10,068 nt of DNA from Syntrophomonas_B sp035447945. Its GTDB lineage: Bacteria > Bacillota > Syntrophomonadia > Syntrophomonadales > Syntrophomonadaceae. Made by a program: the position numbers and the translations under genes. Shown here one piece after another: positions 1-8,565 of the stretch. The stretch covers positions 1-10,068 of the forward strand of contig DAOTHZ010000069.1 of NCBI GenBank assembly GCA_035447945.1. The letters are read 5' to 3'. Below the pieces are notes generated by a model. That model made no database searches, was not told where the DNA came from, and saw only the letters and a program-made list of their open reading frames with translations. The first letter of the stretch is position 1, and each line of letters opens with the position of its first letter.

Positions 1-331
1 CTCCGTAAATCACAGCGATGATCAATCCATGCCAGGCAATATTGTCAGCCTCGGCTTGCTTCTTTTGTCCCAGGGTACGGGCCAACAGGGACGTGATGCC
101 TACCCCGGTAGCCGAACCCGTGGATGTTAACAAAACTTCAATCGGGATACAGAAGGTTAAAGCGGCCAATGCAGTAGATCCCAACCGGGAAACAAAATAG
201 GTGTCGATCAGAGCAAAAAAAGCCGAGATCATCATCCCGGCCATGGCAGGAAAAGAGAGGTTAATCATCAGTCGGCCCACTTTATCTTCGCCCAGTGCTT
301 GCTTTCTGATTGCCCTCTCCCCCTTCTTCAA
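1..331 (-). CDS. MATE-family multidrug/cation efflux transporter, N-terminal part (truncated by window edge)
   Basis: The minus strand is open from 331 to the window edge and encodes about 110 residues: a short basic start, then LGEDKVGRLMINLSFPAMAGMMISAFF, then DTYFVSRLGSTALAALTF. A GxDKxGRLxxxLSxPAM start followed by IDTYFVSRLG and ALAALTFCIPIEVLL is typical of the first two membrane helices of MATE (NorM/DinF-type) Na+ or H+ coupled exporters. The C-terminal three quarters lie outside the window. The start is not certain. An in-frame stop lies at 335-337 and TTG at 331-329 is the first usable codon, but it has no clear Shine-Dalgarno. GTG at 280 and ATG at 268 are alternatives. Family assignment is from recognised sequence pattern; the substrate cannot be told. 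Confidence 0.8.
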   Translation of the reverse strand, partial: MKKGERAIRKQALGEDKVGRLMINLSFPAMAGMMISAFFALIDTYFVSRLGSTALAALTFCIPIEVLLTSTGSATGVGITSLLARTLGQKKQAEADNIAWHGLIIAVIYG

Positions 332-357
332 AATTTATGAAAGGAAAAAAGAGAATA

Positions 358-386
358 GTATTAATTTTGCTGTCACAGCATGCCAA
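358..386 (-). promoter_or_regulatory. Possible MATE-gene promoter with palindromic operator
   Basis: On the minus strand TTGGCA (386-381) is followed by a 17-bp spacer and TAATAC (363-358), a fair -35 but poor -10. The spacer contains a perfect palindrome, TGCTGT-C-ACAGCA (368-380), placed where a repressor would block polymerase. The palindrome is seen directly; a promoter and repressor role is inference. No regulator gene is visible in the window. Confidence 0.35.
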
Positions 387-447
387 ATCCCTTTGATCCA
401 AGCAACCTGGTGCAGATAAATGCCGCCCGAGTGAGCTTTGACAGCGC

Positions 448-489
448 AAAACCTCCGTACAGATACGCTTGTTATCTGACGGAGGTTTT
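448..489 (-). terminator. Rho-independent terminator after the SLH-protein gene
   Basis: An 11-bp perfect stem (448-458 with 479-489, core ACCTCCGT/ACGGAGGT) is extended by a 6-bp inner stem (460-465 with 473-478, CAGATA/TATCTG). There is one bulged A at 459 and a 7-nt loop. Runs of A and T at the outer ends give a U-tract on either strand, so it could work in both directions. It lies 60 bp past the stop of the SLH gene. Confidence 0.85.
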
Positions 490-548
490 CAGCGATTACA
501 AAGCCTTATTAATTGAAAGTAACGAACGCAGCGGGCTCCCCTCAGCGT

Positions 549-1595
549 TTATTTGTAATACTCATAAGCCCTGGTGCAGACAATAACCGCCGCTTCGCGG
601 GTGGCGTTGCCTTCCGGGTCAAACATGTTGCCGCCCACGCCGTTGACGATACTTGCCTTGGAACAATAGTAAACGCCGTCCCGGGCCCAGGCTTTGATTT
701 TGGCATCATCCGCAAACGGTGCTGCTCCGGCGTTGCTGAAGTCAGCGCCCGGGTTGATGACTTTCAGCGCCCGCAGCAGAATGGTGGCCATCTGTTCCCG
801 GGTGACCAGCTCGTTGGGGGCATATTTATTGTTGCCCACTCCGGTGACCAAACCCAGATTGGCAGCTTTCAATATTTCTGGATTGGTCGTATCAATAAAG
901 CTGGCAGTGCCGACCGTTCCGATCTTGCCGGTATAAGTTTCATATAGCTTGACAGCAACTTCGGCAAATTCTTCCCGGGTGATTTTGCCGGACATATTGT
1001 CTTTGATCCGTTCGGTAATCAAGCCATATCCCTGGGCCTTGTCAAGCTCCGCAATCGCCCAGGCGCTGGCGCCTTTATAAAAACTGCCGGACTGGTTGGC
1101 GAGTTCATTGGACCAGGCAGAATATACATAATCCCATTCACCGGGACCATCCCCATATGAATATTGATACCAGAATCTCAGGCGAAAACTGTAGGTATGG
1201 TTATTAATCTGAATCTCTTCCAGACTGCCCTCATCCAGAACCTCAATTTCCGAGCTGAAAACATTTGTTTTGCCGGACACGCTGGTGGTGGTATAGGCAT
1301 CCAAATGTCCGCCGGAATAGTCTTCCCATTCCCCATTATCAATTTTCCTTTGAACGTCTATGCCGACGATGTTGTCCTCCGGGCGGGTCTGATCCAGATC
1401 CAGAATGCTCTGGGGGATACTGTACTCAATGTAGTAATACGGAACCCCCTCATCGTTTTGCCTGAGTTCCATCTTCTGATATTGGGGAGCTTCCAGCGCT
1501 GCCGGTACCCCGTCTGGCAATGCCAGTGCCGCAGCAGGAAATGCCAGCATAATCAGTCCCAGCCAAAAAGCAATAAATAAAACATTTCGTCTCAT
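549..1595 (-). CDS. Secreted S-layer-homology (SLH) domain protein with FN3-like region
   Basis: A 348-residue exported protein, probably held on the cell wall through its SLH repeats. Residues 1 to about 26 form a signal peptide: MRRN, then a hydrophobic core, then AAALA. Residues about 37-168 are rich in Tyr, Trp and beta-strand pattern and end with YSFRLRFWYQY...YSAWSNEL, which resembles the last strands of a fibronectin type III domain. Three SLH repeats follow at about 176-222, 232-281 and 294-347. Each carries a variant of the TRAE motif that contacts secondary cell-wall polymer: ITREE (205-209), VTREQ (264-268) and ATREA (331-335). ATG at 1595 is preferred because GGAGGAGG (1611-1604) lies 8 nt upstream; an ATG 21 nt further up would place that site inside the gene. 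The 170-bp gap to comEC and the terminator at 448-489 suggest a single-gene unit. AT-rich DNA at 1640-1660 could hold a promoter, but no convincing -35/-10 pair is seen. The specific role is unknown. Confidence 0.9.
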   Translation of the reverse strand: MRRNVLFIAFWLGLIMLAFPAAALALPDGVPAALEAPQYQKMELRQNDEGVPYYYIEYSIPQSILDLDQTRPEDNIVGIDVQRKIDNGEWEDYSGGHLDAYTTTSVSGKTNVFSSEIEVLDEGSLEEIQINNHTYSFRLRFWYQYSYGDGPGEWDYVYSAWSNELANQSGSFYKGASAWAIAELDKAQGYGLITERIKDNMSGKITREEFAEVAVKLYETYTGKIGTVGTASFIDTTNPEILKAANLGLVTGVGNNKYAPNELVTREQMATILLRALKVINPGADFSNAGAAPFADDAKIKAWARDGVYYCSKASIVNGVGGNMFDPEGNATREAAVIVCTRAYEYYK

Positions 1596-1765
1596 CAGTT
1601 CGACCTCCTCCATCATTCACCGCAAATGTCATTCTTAAATTCTATAGCTTAATATATAATTCGTAAACCAACTTGGACGTTTTAGGGTAGCTTGTCAAAT
1701 TTTGCGGGGATCGGAAGCAAGGGGGGACGGAAGTAAAACAACCATCCAACCGCCCTGTGCTGCCC

Positions 1766-4042
1766 CTATTTGGTTGGCCTGATTTGCAGGCGGCGGCCAT
1801 CGGTGAAAATAATAATGGCGCCCTGCTGGTCGGTGCGCAGGATTTTCAGGTTGGCTTTCTCCAGGGATGCCAGGACGGATGGATGGGGATGGCCGAACTG
1901 ATTGTCTGGTCCTACAGAGATAATGGCATAACGAGCATTGAGGCGCTGATAGAACGCTGGCAGCAAGGAGCCTTTGCTGCCATGATGGGGGACTTTCACG
2001 ATCGTCGTGTCGGTTATAAGGCTTTTGTCAAGCAGCGATTGCATGACTTCCTTGCCAATATCTCCGGTTAACAGGATGGAAAAGTCTCCGTAGCTTATCT
2101 GCATCACCAGGGATTGCTCATTATAATCCGCAGATAACGCCTGACCGGGATGCAGTGCTTTGATTCGCAAACCTTCTTCGATGTTTATTTCCTGTCCGGC
2201 GGAAATCATCTGCAGATCAATCTTTTTGCGCAACGCGATTTGCTGCAAAGGGTGATACTCTTCTGCCTCTTGCAGCCATTGGGGCAGCAGGATCGTTTGA
2301 ACCGTCAGTTCTTGTGCCACACTTTCCAAACCCTGTAAATGATCGTGATCAGGATGACTGTTGAGCAGGGCGGTCAAAGAGCGGATGCCGCGCCGATGCA
2401 GATACGGCAGAACAATGGTATCACCGACATCGTACAGCATGCTGCCGCCGCCATCCAGCAACAGGAATTTCCCCTGCGGCGTCTTGATGAGAATCGCATC
2501 CCCCTGCCCCACATCGATAAAATCGATTTCCAGTTGGCCGCGATGATAAAAACCGGCCGGAAGCAAGAGAACGACAAGAAAAATCAGCACAGCGGCGGCG
2601 GATGGCCAGAGCCATTTGCGCTCCCAAGATGAGCCCAGCACATATAAACCAGTAATGACTCCTGCATAATACAGAAGGATAAAAAATATCGCCGGCGTCG
2701 CCACCCAAATATAGCCGCCCGGCACCAGCTGCATCCATTTGACGATCAGGAGGATCAATTCCGTAAAGAATCCGGCCGGATAGAGGAACAAGGTGGCCAG
2801 GAAAGGCAGGCCCGGCGCCAGAAACAAAGCGATAAAACCAAGAACCACGGCTACCCCGGACAGATATGAAACCAGAATATTGGTGATAATGGAGACCGGC
2901 GTCAGGATGTTGAAATAATAGGCGATGAACGGCATGACCGCCAATTCTGCCGCCAACGGCAGCCAAATCAAATCCCATCCCCAGCCTTTCCATGGAAGGA
3001 CATCCCGCAGGTGGGGAAAGATAAAAATCAACCCCCAGGTAGCCAGAAACGTCAGTTGAAAGGAGATTGTAAACAACGCTGCCGGATCAAGCAGCAAATT
3101 GAATACTCCGGCCAGCGCCAGCGCATTCATCATGTCGTTCTTGCGCCCGAAATAATAGGCAGCCAACCCCAGAATTCCCATGAAAATGGAACGGATGACA
3201 TAGACCGGCCAGGCAATCATGGTACCGTAAAGCAGCAGTACCACCGTCCCGCAGACAAACCTTTTGCCTTTGGACAGACCCAGGAGGGAGACGATCCATC
3301 CCACCAGCAAGAGCAAAAATCCTACATGCAGACCGGATACGGAAAAGAGATGAATAATGCCGGTTTTCTGAAAAGCTTCATATTGCTCTTCGTCAATGCC
3401 GGCCTGTGCCCCCAACAGCATGCCCAGTAAAATGCCCGCCTCCTGTTCCGGCAGGGTCGCCTGGAAAACACGCTCGGCCCGGACCCGAAACCCGTCCAGC
3501 CAGCTCACCGGGCCTGATGCAGGGGCCATAATCTGTAAACTGTTGCTGTTCTTTACGCTAAAGTTGTAGTAAATCCCATTGTGGGCGAGGTAGCGAACGT
3601 AGTTAAACGCCCCGGGGTTGCCGGGTGTGCGGGGTGGTTTTAAGACTCCGCGCAGTTTTACCCGATCACCACGGGCAACCTCCGTCTGGAAATAGCAAAC
3701 CACCCGAATTTTCTTTTCCCAGCGGGAGGAGCGCTCAGTTTTCAGGACAAAGGTGGTTTTGTCGCCATCCACGACGGGAAAGTCGAGCACCCGGCCTGTG
3801 CATTGGAATCCCTGTACGACAGGAAGATCAACCGGAATATCGGCAATGCGCAGCTGCCCCCAGAAAAACCCGCCCAGCAACAGCAACGCACAAAGCATGA
3901 TCCTGCAGGAATCGTCTTTCCATAGAACGGCGGCCAGGATGAAAAGCATTATGAGGCACAGGGCAATTATCCATAACTCGTAATAAGCCAGCAAGATCCC
4001 TGCCGCCAAATTAAAAAAAGCAATCGGCCAGGTTTTGGTCAC
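1766..4042 (-). CDS. comEC: ComEC/Rec2 DNA-uptake channel protein
   Basis: A 758-residue polytopic membrane protein that, in competent Gram-positive bacteria, carries single-stranded transforming DNA across the membrane. Hydrophobic helices lie at about 5-60. A soluble OB-like region (DUF4131 type) spans about 75-170. The competence membrane domain runs about 200-495 and includes the signature HLFSVSGLHVG (231-241). A C-terminal metallo-beta-lactamase-like domain covers about 505-750, with FIDVGQGDAILIKT, the metal motif SHPDHDH (562-568), LLTGDI (658-662), VPHHGS (684-689) and FGHPHP (716-721). All expected motifs are present and the length is normal for the family, so the protein should be functional. 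The start is GTG at 4042, with only a weak GGA 9-12 nt upstream. A TATAAT element lies about 30 bp upstream. Unusually, comEA is not adjacent but about 4.5 kb upstream. The gene is separated from the preceding one by a terminator, so it probably has its own transcript. Confidence 0.95.
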   Translation of the reverse strand: MTKTWPIAFFNLAAGILLAYYELWIIALCLIMLFILAAVLWKDDSCRIMLCALLLLGGFFWGQLRIADIPVDLPVVQGFQCTGRVLDFPVVDGDKTTFVLKTERSSRWEKKIRVVCYFQTEVARGDRVKLRGVLKPPRTPGNPGAFNYVRYLAHNGIYYNFSVKNSNSLQIMAPASGPVSWLDGFRVRAERVFQATLPEQEAGILLGMLLGAQAGIDEEQYEAFQKTGIIHLFSVSGLHVGFLLLLVGWIVSLLGLSKGKRFVCGTVVLLLYGTMIAWPVYVIRSIFMGILGLAAYYFGRKNDMMNALALAGVFNLLLDPAALFTISFQLTFLATWGLIFIFPHLRDVLPWKGWGWDLIWLPLAAELAVMPFIAYYFNILTPVSIITNILVSYLSGVAVVLGFIALFLAPGLPFLATLFLYPAGFFTELILLIVKWMQLVPGGYIWVATPAIFFILLYYAGVITGLYVLGSSWERKWLWPSAAAVLIFLVVLLLPAGFYHRGQLEIDFIDVGQGDAILIKTPQGKFLLLDGGGSMLYDVGDTIVLPYLHRRGIRSLTALLNSHPDHDHLQGLESVAQELTVQTILLPQWLQEAEEYHPLQQIALRKKIDLQMISAGQEINIEEGLRIKALHPGQALSADYNEQSLVMQISYGDFSILLTGDIGKEVMQSLLDKSLITDTTIVKVPHHGSKGSLLPAFYQRLNARYAIISVGPDNQFGHPHPSVLASLEKANLKILRTDQQGAIIIFTDGRRLQIRPTK

Positions 4043-4068
4043 AGCGAAAATTCCATTCTTTTTTCTAC

Positions 4069-4074
4069 ATTATA
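4069..4074 (-). promoter_or_regulatory. -10-like TATAAT upstream of comEC
   Basis: On the minus strand a perfect TATAAT (4074-4069) lies 26 bp before the GTG start of comEC, in AT-rich DNA just after the terminator of the preceding gene. No good -35 hexamer is found 16-18 bp upstream, so this is either a weak or an activator-dependent promoter. Confidence 0.45.
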
Positions 4075-4118
4075 TGGAATAATCTGTATTATTAATAGTC
4101 CCTTTCGCTCAATATGAC

Positions 4119-4142
4119 AAAAAGCCGGCGTGACTGCCGGCT
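4119..4142 (-). terminator. Rho-independent terminator after the PEP-binding-domain gene
   Basis: A 7-bp GC-rich perfect stem (4136-4142 with 4123-4129, AGCCGGC/GCCGGCT) with a 6-nt loop. On the minus strand it is followed by TTTTTG. It lies 24 bp past the stop codon at 4167 and ends the asnB and PEP-domain transcript before comEC. Confidence 0.85.
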
Positions 4143-4166
4143 GTACGAAAAACATTTTTTAAGGTC

Positions 4167-6593
4167 TCAGCGAAAGAAGCAATGGGTTTGCTGACTTTTA
4201 ATCTCTGCATCCAGCCATAACTCCTGCCCGGCTGCAGAAATATCATATACCTTGATCACTTCCTCCCATATGGCATACTCCGGCAGCCAATCAGCAAATT
4301 CATTCCTGTATGCAGCAAGTAAAGCGGGATGGAACATAATTTTTTCCCGGCCGGGAAACAAAGCCACATAAAAAATCCTGGTCTCCACCAGATCCTGAAA
4401 AAAATGCGTACCAAACGACAGTTCCGGCATTAATCCATCTTCTTCCCGGGCCACTTCAACCAAAACCGAGGCATGACAAATCTCCGCAAAAGATACCGGT
4501 ACGCCCAGAGAGGGTGTACTGCTTCCCCAGCGTCCCGGCCCCATCAGCATATAGGGATGCTCCTCCCGGGCATCAAACAGCCGGTTTAAGCGCCCGACCA
4601 GCCGCGCTACCCGATATTTATCATGGATGGATAGGGCAATATAGGCTTCAGGTTGAACAAATATGATACGGTCTATTTTTTTCTGCACACTGCCTCCCAT
4701 AGTATTCCGCCAGGTGGAGAACAGCAATCGGTTTTGATCGATGGCAAACGAATACTGGCGACTGTCCTGTGATTTATTGGTCTGCAGCGGGCGGCATTGC
4801 AGCAAATTGATGTGCATCCTGCCATCGACATCAAAATTAACCGTAAACTCAGTATCCACTGGATAAGCATAAGCCTCTTCCAAAGTTTGCAGCATGGATC
4901 GCAGAATCACCGGAAATTCTCCCTTTAATAATCCGTTAAAATCGAGCGTCCATAAATCAGGGATAGTTCTTCCCCAATCCCTAAGCTTTTTCATCGTCCG
5001 ATAATCTGGTGAAGCCGCCTTTTTCCACCAGTTCAACTCGTTTAGGAGGGGGAATAGTTCGGCCAGGTTCTCGCTGCACCATTCATTCTTACGGAGATCC
5101 AAAAGGTCGACCCGGTGCTGGGAGAAACGGCTCATCTCCTCCGGATCGGAATGAGGCCGCAGGGTTGGTTTATCGAGGGCTGCCAAACAAGGATAATCAT
5201 CATCGACCCGGTCAACCGCCCGGGTCCCCAAGCCCAGTACGAGGCGCACCATGCCGGCCCGGGAATCCATCCCTTCGTGCCAGGGATAAGGATTGCAGGA
5301 CATGGCCACACCGGCCAGATCAGGAAAGAAAAAGCGGTCATGCAGGGAACCGGATACTCGCTGTACCAGTAAAGCCATTTGCTCGTCACTGTCCGCCATC
5401 CCCCGCTGCAGACGATAGGCCAGGGCATCTTCATTCATGGTGCTGGCATAAATTGATTTTACGGCTTTTTCAAATTGTTGATAGCGGTGCTGGGGATCGC
5501 CCTGGTTGATACAGAATATACTTTCATACTTACCGGCAAATGCATTGCCAAATCCATCCTCCAGGAGACTGCTGGAACGGACGATGATGGGTGATTGACC
5601 AAAATAATCGAGCATTTGCTGAAATTGTTCAATAATCACTTCAGGCATGAATCCGCTGATTATTTTTTCCCGCAAGGGCCCGGCCAAGGCAAAATAATTT
5701 TCCGGCGTTTTTTGCTGTTGACGCAGTTCCCAGCACTGATTTTCCACCAGATACGTATAATAAACGTCCGATCCGATATAAAATGAATCATGCGGTTCCA
5801 GAAAATCAGACCATTTTATTTTATCCTCTGATTCCAGTATTTTTCGCGCCAAAAGCATTCCCACCGCTTTGCCCCCGATGTACCCTGATCCCACCAGGCG
5901 GTTACGGATCTCCAGCAAGTCCTCCAGAACAAAATACTGTCGTGCCAACTGCAGCAGATACTCGTCACGCCCTAAAACCATCCGGCAAAGCCGGTCGACC
6001 ATGGTCGCTGATCTTTGCTCATATTCAGCAGATTGCCGATCGTTCTCCTCCATCAGTTCCCGGGCGGCAAGAAAGATCCTGTCCCAATAATCAATTTTGC
6101 GTTCCACATTACCCGGCCCCTGCAGCTGAAAGCGGGAAAAATATTGAGCCGTTGCGGTGCTGCTGGTAATGGGAACAAATCTTTCTCCCTGTTGTATATG
6201 AGGCAGGAACATGGTAGGCGAATAGCGATTCCATACTTTGAGCGGATGGATGTAAGTATGATCCCCGCTGCGAAAAAGATCCAGCAAAAGCTGGGTTGTT
6301 TCACGTACACGGGCTATGGTTGCATAGGCATTTCTGTTTTTAATCAGGGCAAAATAAGCAATCGTATTCAGCTTAAAGAGATAAGGACAAGTAACCCGAA
6401 AAAAATTGCCAATCATCAGATCAGTCGCCCAAGCCGAAAGCAGATCAGAAAGACTGTCAAATATATAACAGGCTCCCTCACCTTCTTCGGTAGCAATGGC
6501 GTGCACACGGCTGGAAAAGGCTTCAAATCTCAGGCTAGCGAGGAGCTCCAGCTGGCTGCTTGTATACTTGACGAACTGCTTACCTGATCTCAA
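4167..6593 (-). CDS. PEP/pyruvate-binding (PPDK_N, ATP-grasp) domain protein of unknown function, lacking the phosphohistidine domain
   Basis: About 808 residues. In the centre is a pyruvate phosphate dikinase / PEP synthase N-terminal (nucleotide-binding) domain: GGKAVGM (about 240-246), IVRSSSLLEDGFGNAFAGKY (about 336-355), GVAMSCNPY (about 428-436), LGLGTRAVDRVDDDYP, and LLQCRPLQ (about 597-604), the usual end of that domain. Around it are an N-terminal region of about 230 residues and a C-terminal region of about 200 residues with GPGRWGSS (about 685-692) and SFGTHFFQDLVE (about 726-737), which I do not recognise. The swivelling His domain (TSHAA-type) and the PEP/pyruvate barrel of true dikinases are absent, so it cannot do the full PEP synthase reaction. 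Phosphoryl or nucleotidyl transfer to another acceptor is possible. The start is uncertain. TTG at 6593 overlaps asnB by 14 nt, and ATG at 6653 would overlap by 74 nt; neither has a good ribosome binding site, which suggests translational coupling to asnB. No transmembrane segment is seen. Confidence 0.8.
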   Translation of the reverse strand: MRSGKQFVKYTSSQLELLASLRFEAFSSRVHAIATEEGEGACYIFDSLSDLLSAWATDLMIGNFFRVTCPYLFKLNTIAYFALIKNRNAYATIARVRETTQLLLDLFRSGDHTYIHPLKVWNRYSPTMFLPHIQQGERFVPITSSTATAQYFSRFQLQGPGNVERKIDYWDRIFLAARELMEENDRQSAEYEQRSATMVDRLCRMVLGRDEYLLQLARQYFVLEDLLEIRNRLVGSGYIGGKAVGMLLARKILESEDKIKWSDFLEPHDSFYIGSDVYYTYLVENQCWELRQQQKTPENYFALAGPLREKIISGFMPEVIIEQFQQMLDYFGQSPIIVRSSSLLEDGFGNAFAGKYESIFCINQGDPQHRYQQFEKAVKSIYASTMNEDALAYRLQRGMADSDEQMALLVQRVSGSLHDRFFFPDLAGVAMSCNPYPWHEGMDSRAGMVRLVLGLGTRAVDRVDDDYPCLAALDKPTLRPHSDPEEMSRFSQHRVDLLDLRKNEWCSENLAELFPLLNELNWWKKAASPDYRTMKKLRDWGRTIPDLWTLDFNGLLKGEFPVILRSMLQTLEEAYAYPVDTEFTVNFDVDGRMHINLLQCRPLQTNKSQDSRQYSFAIDQNRLLFSTWRNTMGGSVQKKIDRIIFVQPEAYIALSIHDKYRVARLVGRLNRLFDAREEHPYMLMGPGRWGSSTPSLGVPVSFAEICHASVLVEVAREEDGLMPELSFGTHFFQDLVETRIFYVALFPGREKIMFHPALLAAYRNEFADWLPEYAIWEEVIKVYDISAAGQELWLDAEIKSQQTHCFFR

Positions 6594-8418
6594 TGTGATA
6601 ATATCTGAGCCAGAAATCGGTTTGCAGCAAAAACGCCAATAATTGCGGGGCATTCATCAACTGTCCAAACCAAGGCATATCAGTATCGCTTCTGACAGTC
6701 AGCGCCAGTTCCCGGACTGCCTGGCGGTTAATAAATGGCAGCAGAGGTGATGAGGGATCTGCCAACATGGCCAGGGCCAAATTGCGAATGGCTTCTATAT
6801 AGGAGGGATTGTGGGTTTTTGGATAAGGACTCTTTTTTCTCCACAGCACGTCTTCGGGAAGCAAACCTGGCAAAGCCAGCCTCAACAATCCCTTTTCCCG
6901 GCTACGGTAGTTCTTCATCTCCCAGGGTACGTTCCATACATATTCCACCAACCGGTGATCACAAAAAGGCACCCGCAGTTCCAATCCCGCCGCCATGCTC
7001 ATCCGGTCTTTGCGATCCAGCAGAACCGGCATCCAGCGGGTCAGATTCAGATAAAACATCTCCCGCATGCGGGCGTCTGTAGGTTGATCGTCTGCCCAAC
7101 GGGGCACTTCTTCAAGCGCTTCCTGATATCTTTGGGCTACATATTCCCCAGGTTTGATCCATTCCAGCAATTCTGCCGAATAAAACTTCATGCGGGTCTG
7201 CAAATGCCGGGACCATGGAAACAATTTGTAATCGCCTGTTTGACGAAACCAGGGATATCCACCAAAAACCTCATCCGCGCATTCACCTGATATTCCTACT
7301 GTAGCCTGCTTTTTGATCCATTGACTGAACAGCCACAATGAAGAATCGACGTCCGTCATGCCGGGTAAATCCCGCGCTATGACCGCCGGGTAAAGGGTCT
7401 GTACCAATTCAGGCGTATCCGCCAGATAGGATGCGTGTCTGGTATCCAAATAATCCGAGACGATCTTTATCCAGGGAGCATCCGTGTCGGGCTGTAGTTC
7501 ACTGGCTCGAAAATACTGCTCATTGTCGGCATAATCAATGGAAAAGGTTTGCACCCGCTCGTTGTTTTCATTTTTATATACTTCGGCGGCAATCGCGGTA
7601 ATCGCGCTGGAGTCAAGACCGCCTGATAACAAAGTGCATAAAGGCACATCTGATACCAACTGACGTTTAACCGCGTCATAAACCAGTTCCCGTACCTTAA
7701 CCGTCGTCCGGGCCAGGCTGTCTTCATGGTCATGACTGATCAGGGACCAATATGGTTTTGTTCTTGTCCCGCTGCGGTCAACCATCATACAATAGCCGGG
7801 CTTTACTTCAGATATACCTGCAAACACTCCGTGTCCCGGAGTGCGGGCCGGGCCCAGGGCAATAATCTCCGCCAGGCCCTCCCGGTCAACTTTGGCGGTC
7901 ACGCCGGGGTGAGCCAGAATGGCTTTGATCTCGGAAGCAAAAAGGAATGAACTGCCTTTCTGAGAATAAAACAAGGGTTTGACACCAATCCGATCTCTGG
8001 CCATAAACAATTTCTCGTTCTGTACATCCCACACGGCAAAGGCAAAAATGCCGTTCAGCCTGGGCAGGCAATTTTCACCCCATTCACTATAAGCTCTCAG
8101 CAGTACTTCCGTATCCGACCAACCGGCAAAGGAATGGCCCCTGGCCAGCAAGCTTTGGCGCAAATCCTCGGTATTGTACAACTCCCCGTTGTAAACCAGA
8201 ATATACTCTCCTTGATTGGTTGCCAGTCTCATCGGCTGCCGTCCGCCCTCCGGATCAACCACAATCAAACGGCAATGTCCCAGGGCAACGTGCCGGTCAA
8301 GCCAATAACCCTCCGCATCCGGACCGCGATGTTGCAACGTTTTTGCCATGGTTTTGATGGTTTGTTCTTCATACCGCAATGAATTATTAAAATCCACCCA
8401 GCCAACCATACCGCACAT
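6580..8418 (-). CDS. asnB: Asparagine synthetase, glutamine-hydrolysing (AsnB type)
   Basis: A 612-residue cytoplasmic enzyme that makes asparagine from aspartate, glutamine and ATP. The chosen start gives MCGMVGW, placing the catalytic Cys at residue 2 as the N-terminal nucleophile class requires. ATG at 8418 has GGAGGT 9 nt upstream, and a longer reading would bury the Cys. The class II glutaminase domain (about 1-200) has QHRGPD (29-34) and YNGELYN (76-82). The synthetase domain has the ATP pyrophosphatase loop SGGLDSS (265-271) and GECADEVFGGYP (378-389). All are intact and the length is normal. Its stop overlaps the start of the PEP-binding-domain gene, so the two are surely cotranscribed. 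The hairpin with U-tract directly upstream may control it. Some AsnB-like proteins amidate other substrates (peptidoglycan, antibiotics), so the physiological substrate could differ given this partner. Confidence 0.93.
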   Translation of the reverse strand: MCGMVGWVDFNNSLRYEEQTIKTMAKTLQHRGPDAEGYWLDRHVALGHCRLIVVDPEGGRQPMRLATNQGEYILVYNGELYNTEDLRQSLLARGHSFAGWSDTEVLLRAYSEWGENCLPRLNGIFAFAVWDVQNEKLFMARDRIGVKPLFYSQKGSSFLFASEIKAILAHPGVTAKVDREGLAEIIALGPARTPGHGVFAGISEVKPGYCMMVDRSGTRTKPYWSLISHDHEDSLARTTVKVRELVYDAVKRQLVSDVPLCTLLSGGLDSSAITAIAAEVYKNENNERVQTFSIDYADNEQYFRASELQPDTDAPWIKIVSDYLDTRHASYLADTPELVQTLYPAVIARDLPGMTDVDSSLWLFSQWIKKQATVGISGECADEVFGGYPWFRQTGDYKLFPWSRHLQTRMKFYSAELLEWIKPGEYVAQRYQEALEEVPRWADDQPTDARMREMFYLNLTRWMPVLLDRKDRMSMAAGLELRVPFCDHRLVEYVWNVPWEMKNYRSREKGLLRLALPGLLPEDVLWRKKSPYPKTHNPSYIEAIRNLALAMLADPSSPLLPFINRQAVRELALTVRSDTDMPWFGQLMNAPQLLAFLLQTDFWLRYYHIEIR

Positions 8419-8436
8419 AAGCCATGCACCTCCATC

Positions 8437-8482
8437 AAAAAAAGCGTTCCGGGCAAAGCTCAACAAGCTTTGCTCAGAACGC
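8437..8482 (-). terminator. Intrinsic terminator or attenuator between comEA and asnB
   Basis: On the minus strand GCGTTC (8482-8477) pairs with GAACGC (8449-8444), and GCAAAGCT (8473-8466) pairs with AGCTTTGC (8460-8453). A 3x3 internal loop separates the two helices, the apical loop is 5 nt, and TTTTTTT (8443-8437) follows. It ends comEA. The U-tract stops only 3 nt before the asnB ribosome binding site, so any transcript reaching asnB from upstream must read through it. An alternative stem, CAGAAC (8492-8487) with GTTCTG (8480-8475), would compete with the 5' arm. Confidence 0.8.
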
Positions 8483-8565
8483 CGTTGTTCTGTTCAAGGA
8501 TAATATATGCAGAATTTATAAAGGATGTGCCTGTGACCTACCCGTTGCAGTGACAAATCTAATTG

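Noticed and set aside
1693..1698. TTGACA on the minus strand upstream of the SLH gene as a -35 element
   Set aside because: No acceptable -10 at 16-18 bp spacing.
1737..1780. Inverted repeat CCAACC/GGTTGG at the end of comEC as a terminator
   Set aside because: Only 6 bp with a 20-nt loop, partly inside the coding sequence, and the T-run is not adjacent; too weak to list as a feature.
1755..2090. Plus-strand reading frames within comEC and similar ones within asnB and the PEP-domain gene
   Set aside because: They lack ribosome binding sites and family resemblance and lie antisense to clearly conserved genes.
8419..8466. Upstream ATG extending AsnB by 16 residues
   Set aside because: It would bury the catalytic Cys2, and the extra codons overlap the terminator hairpin.
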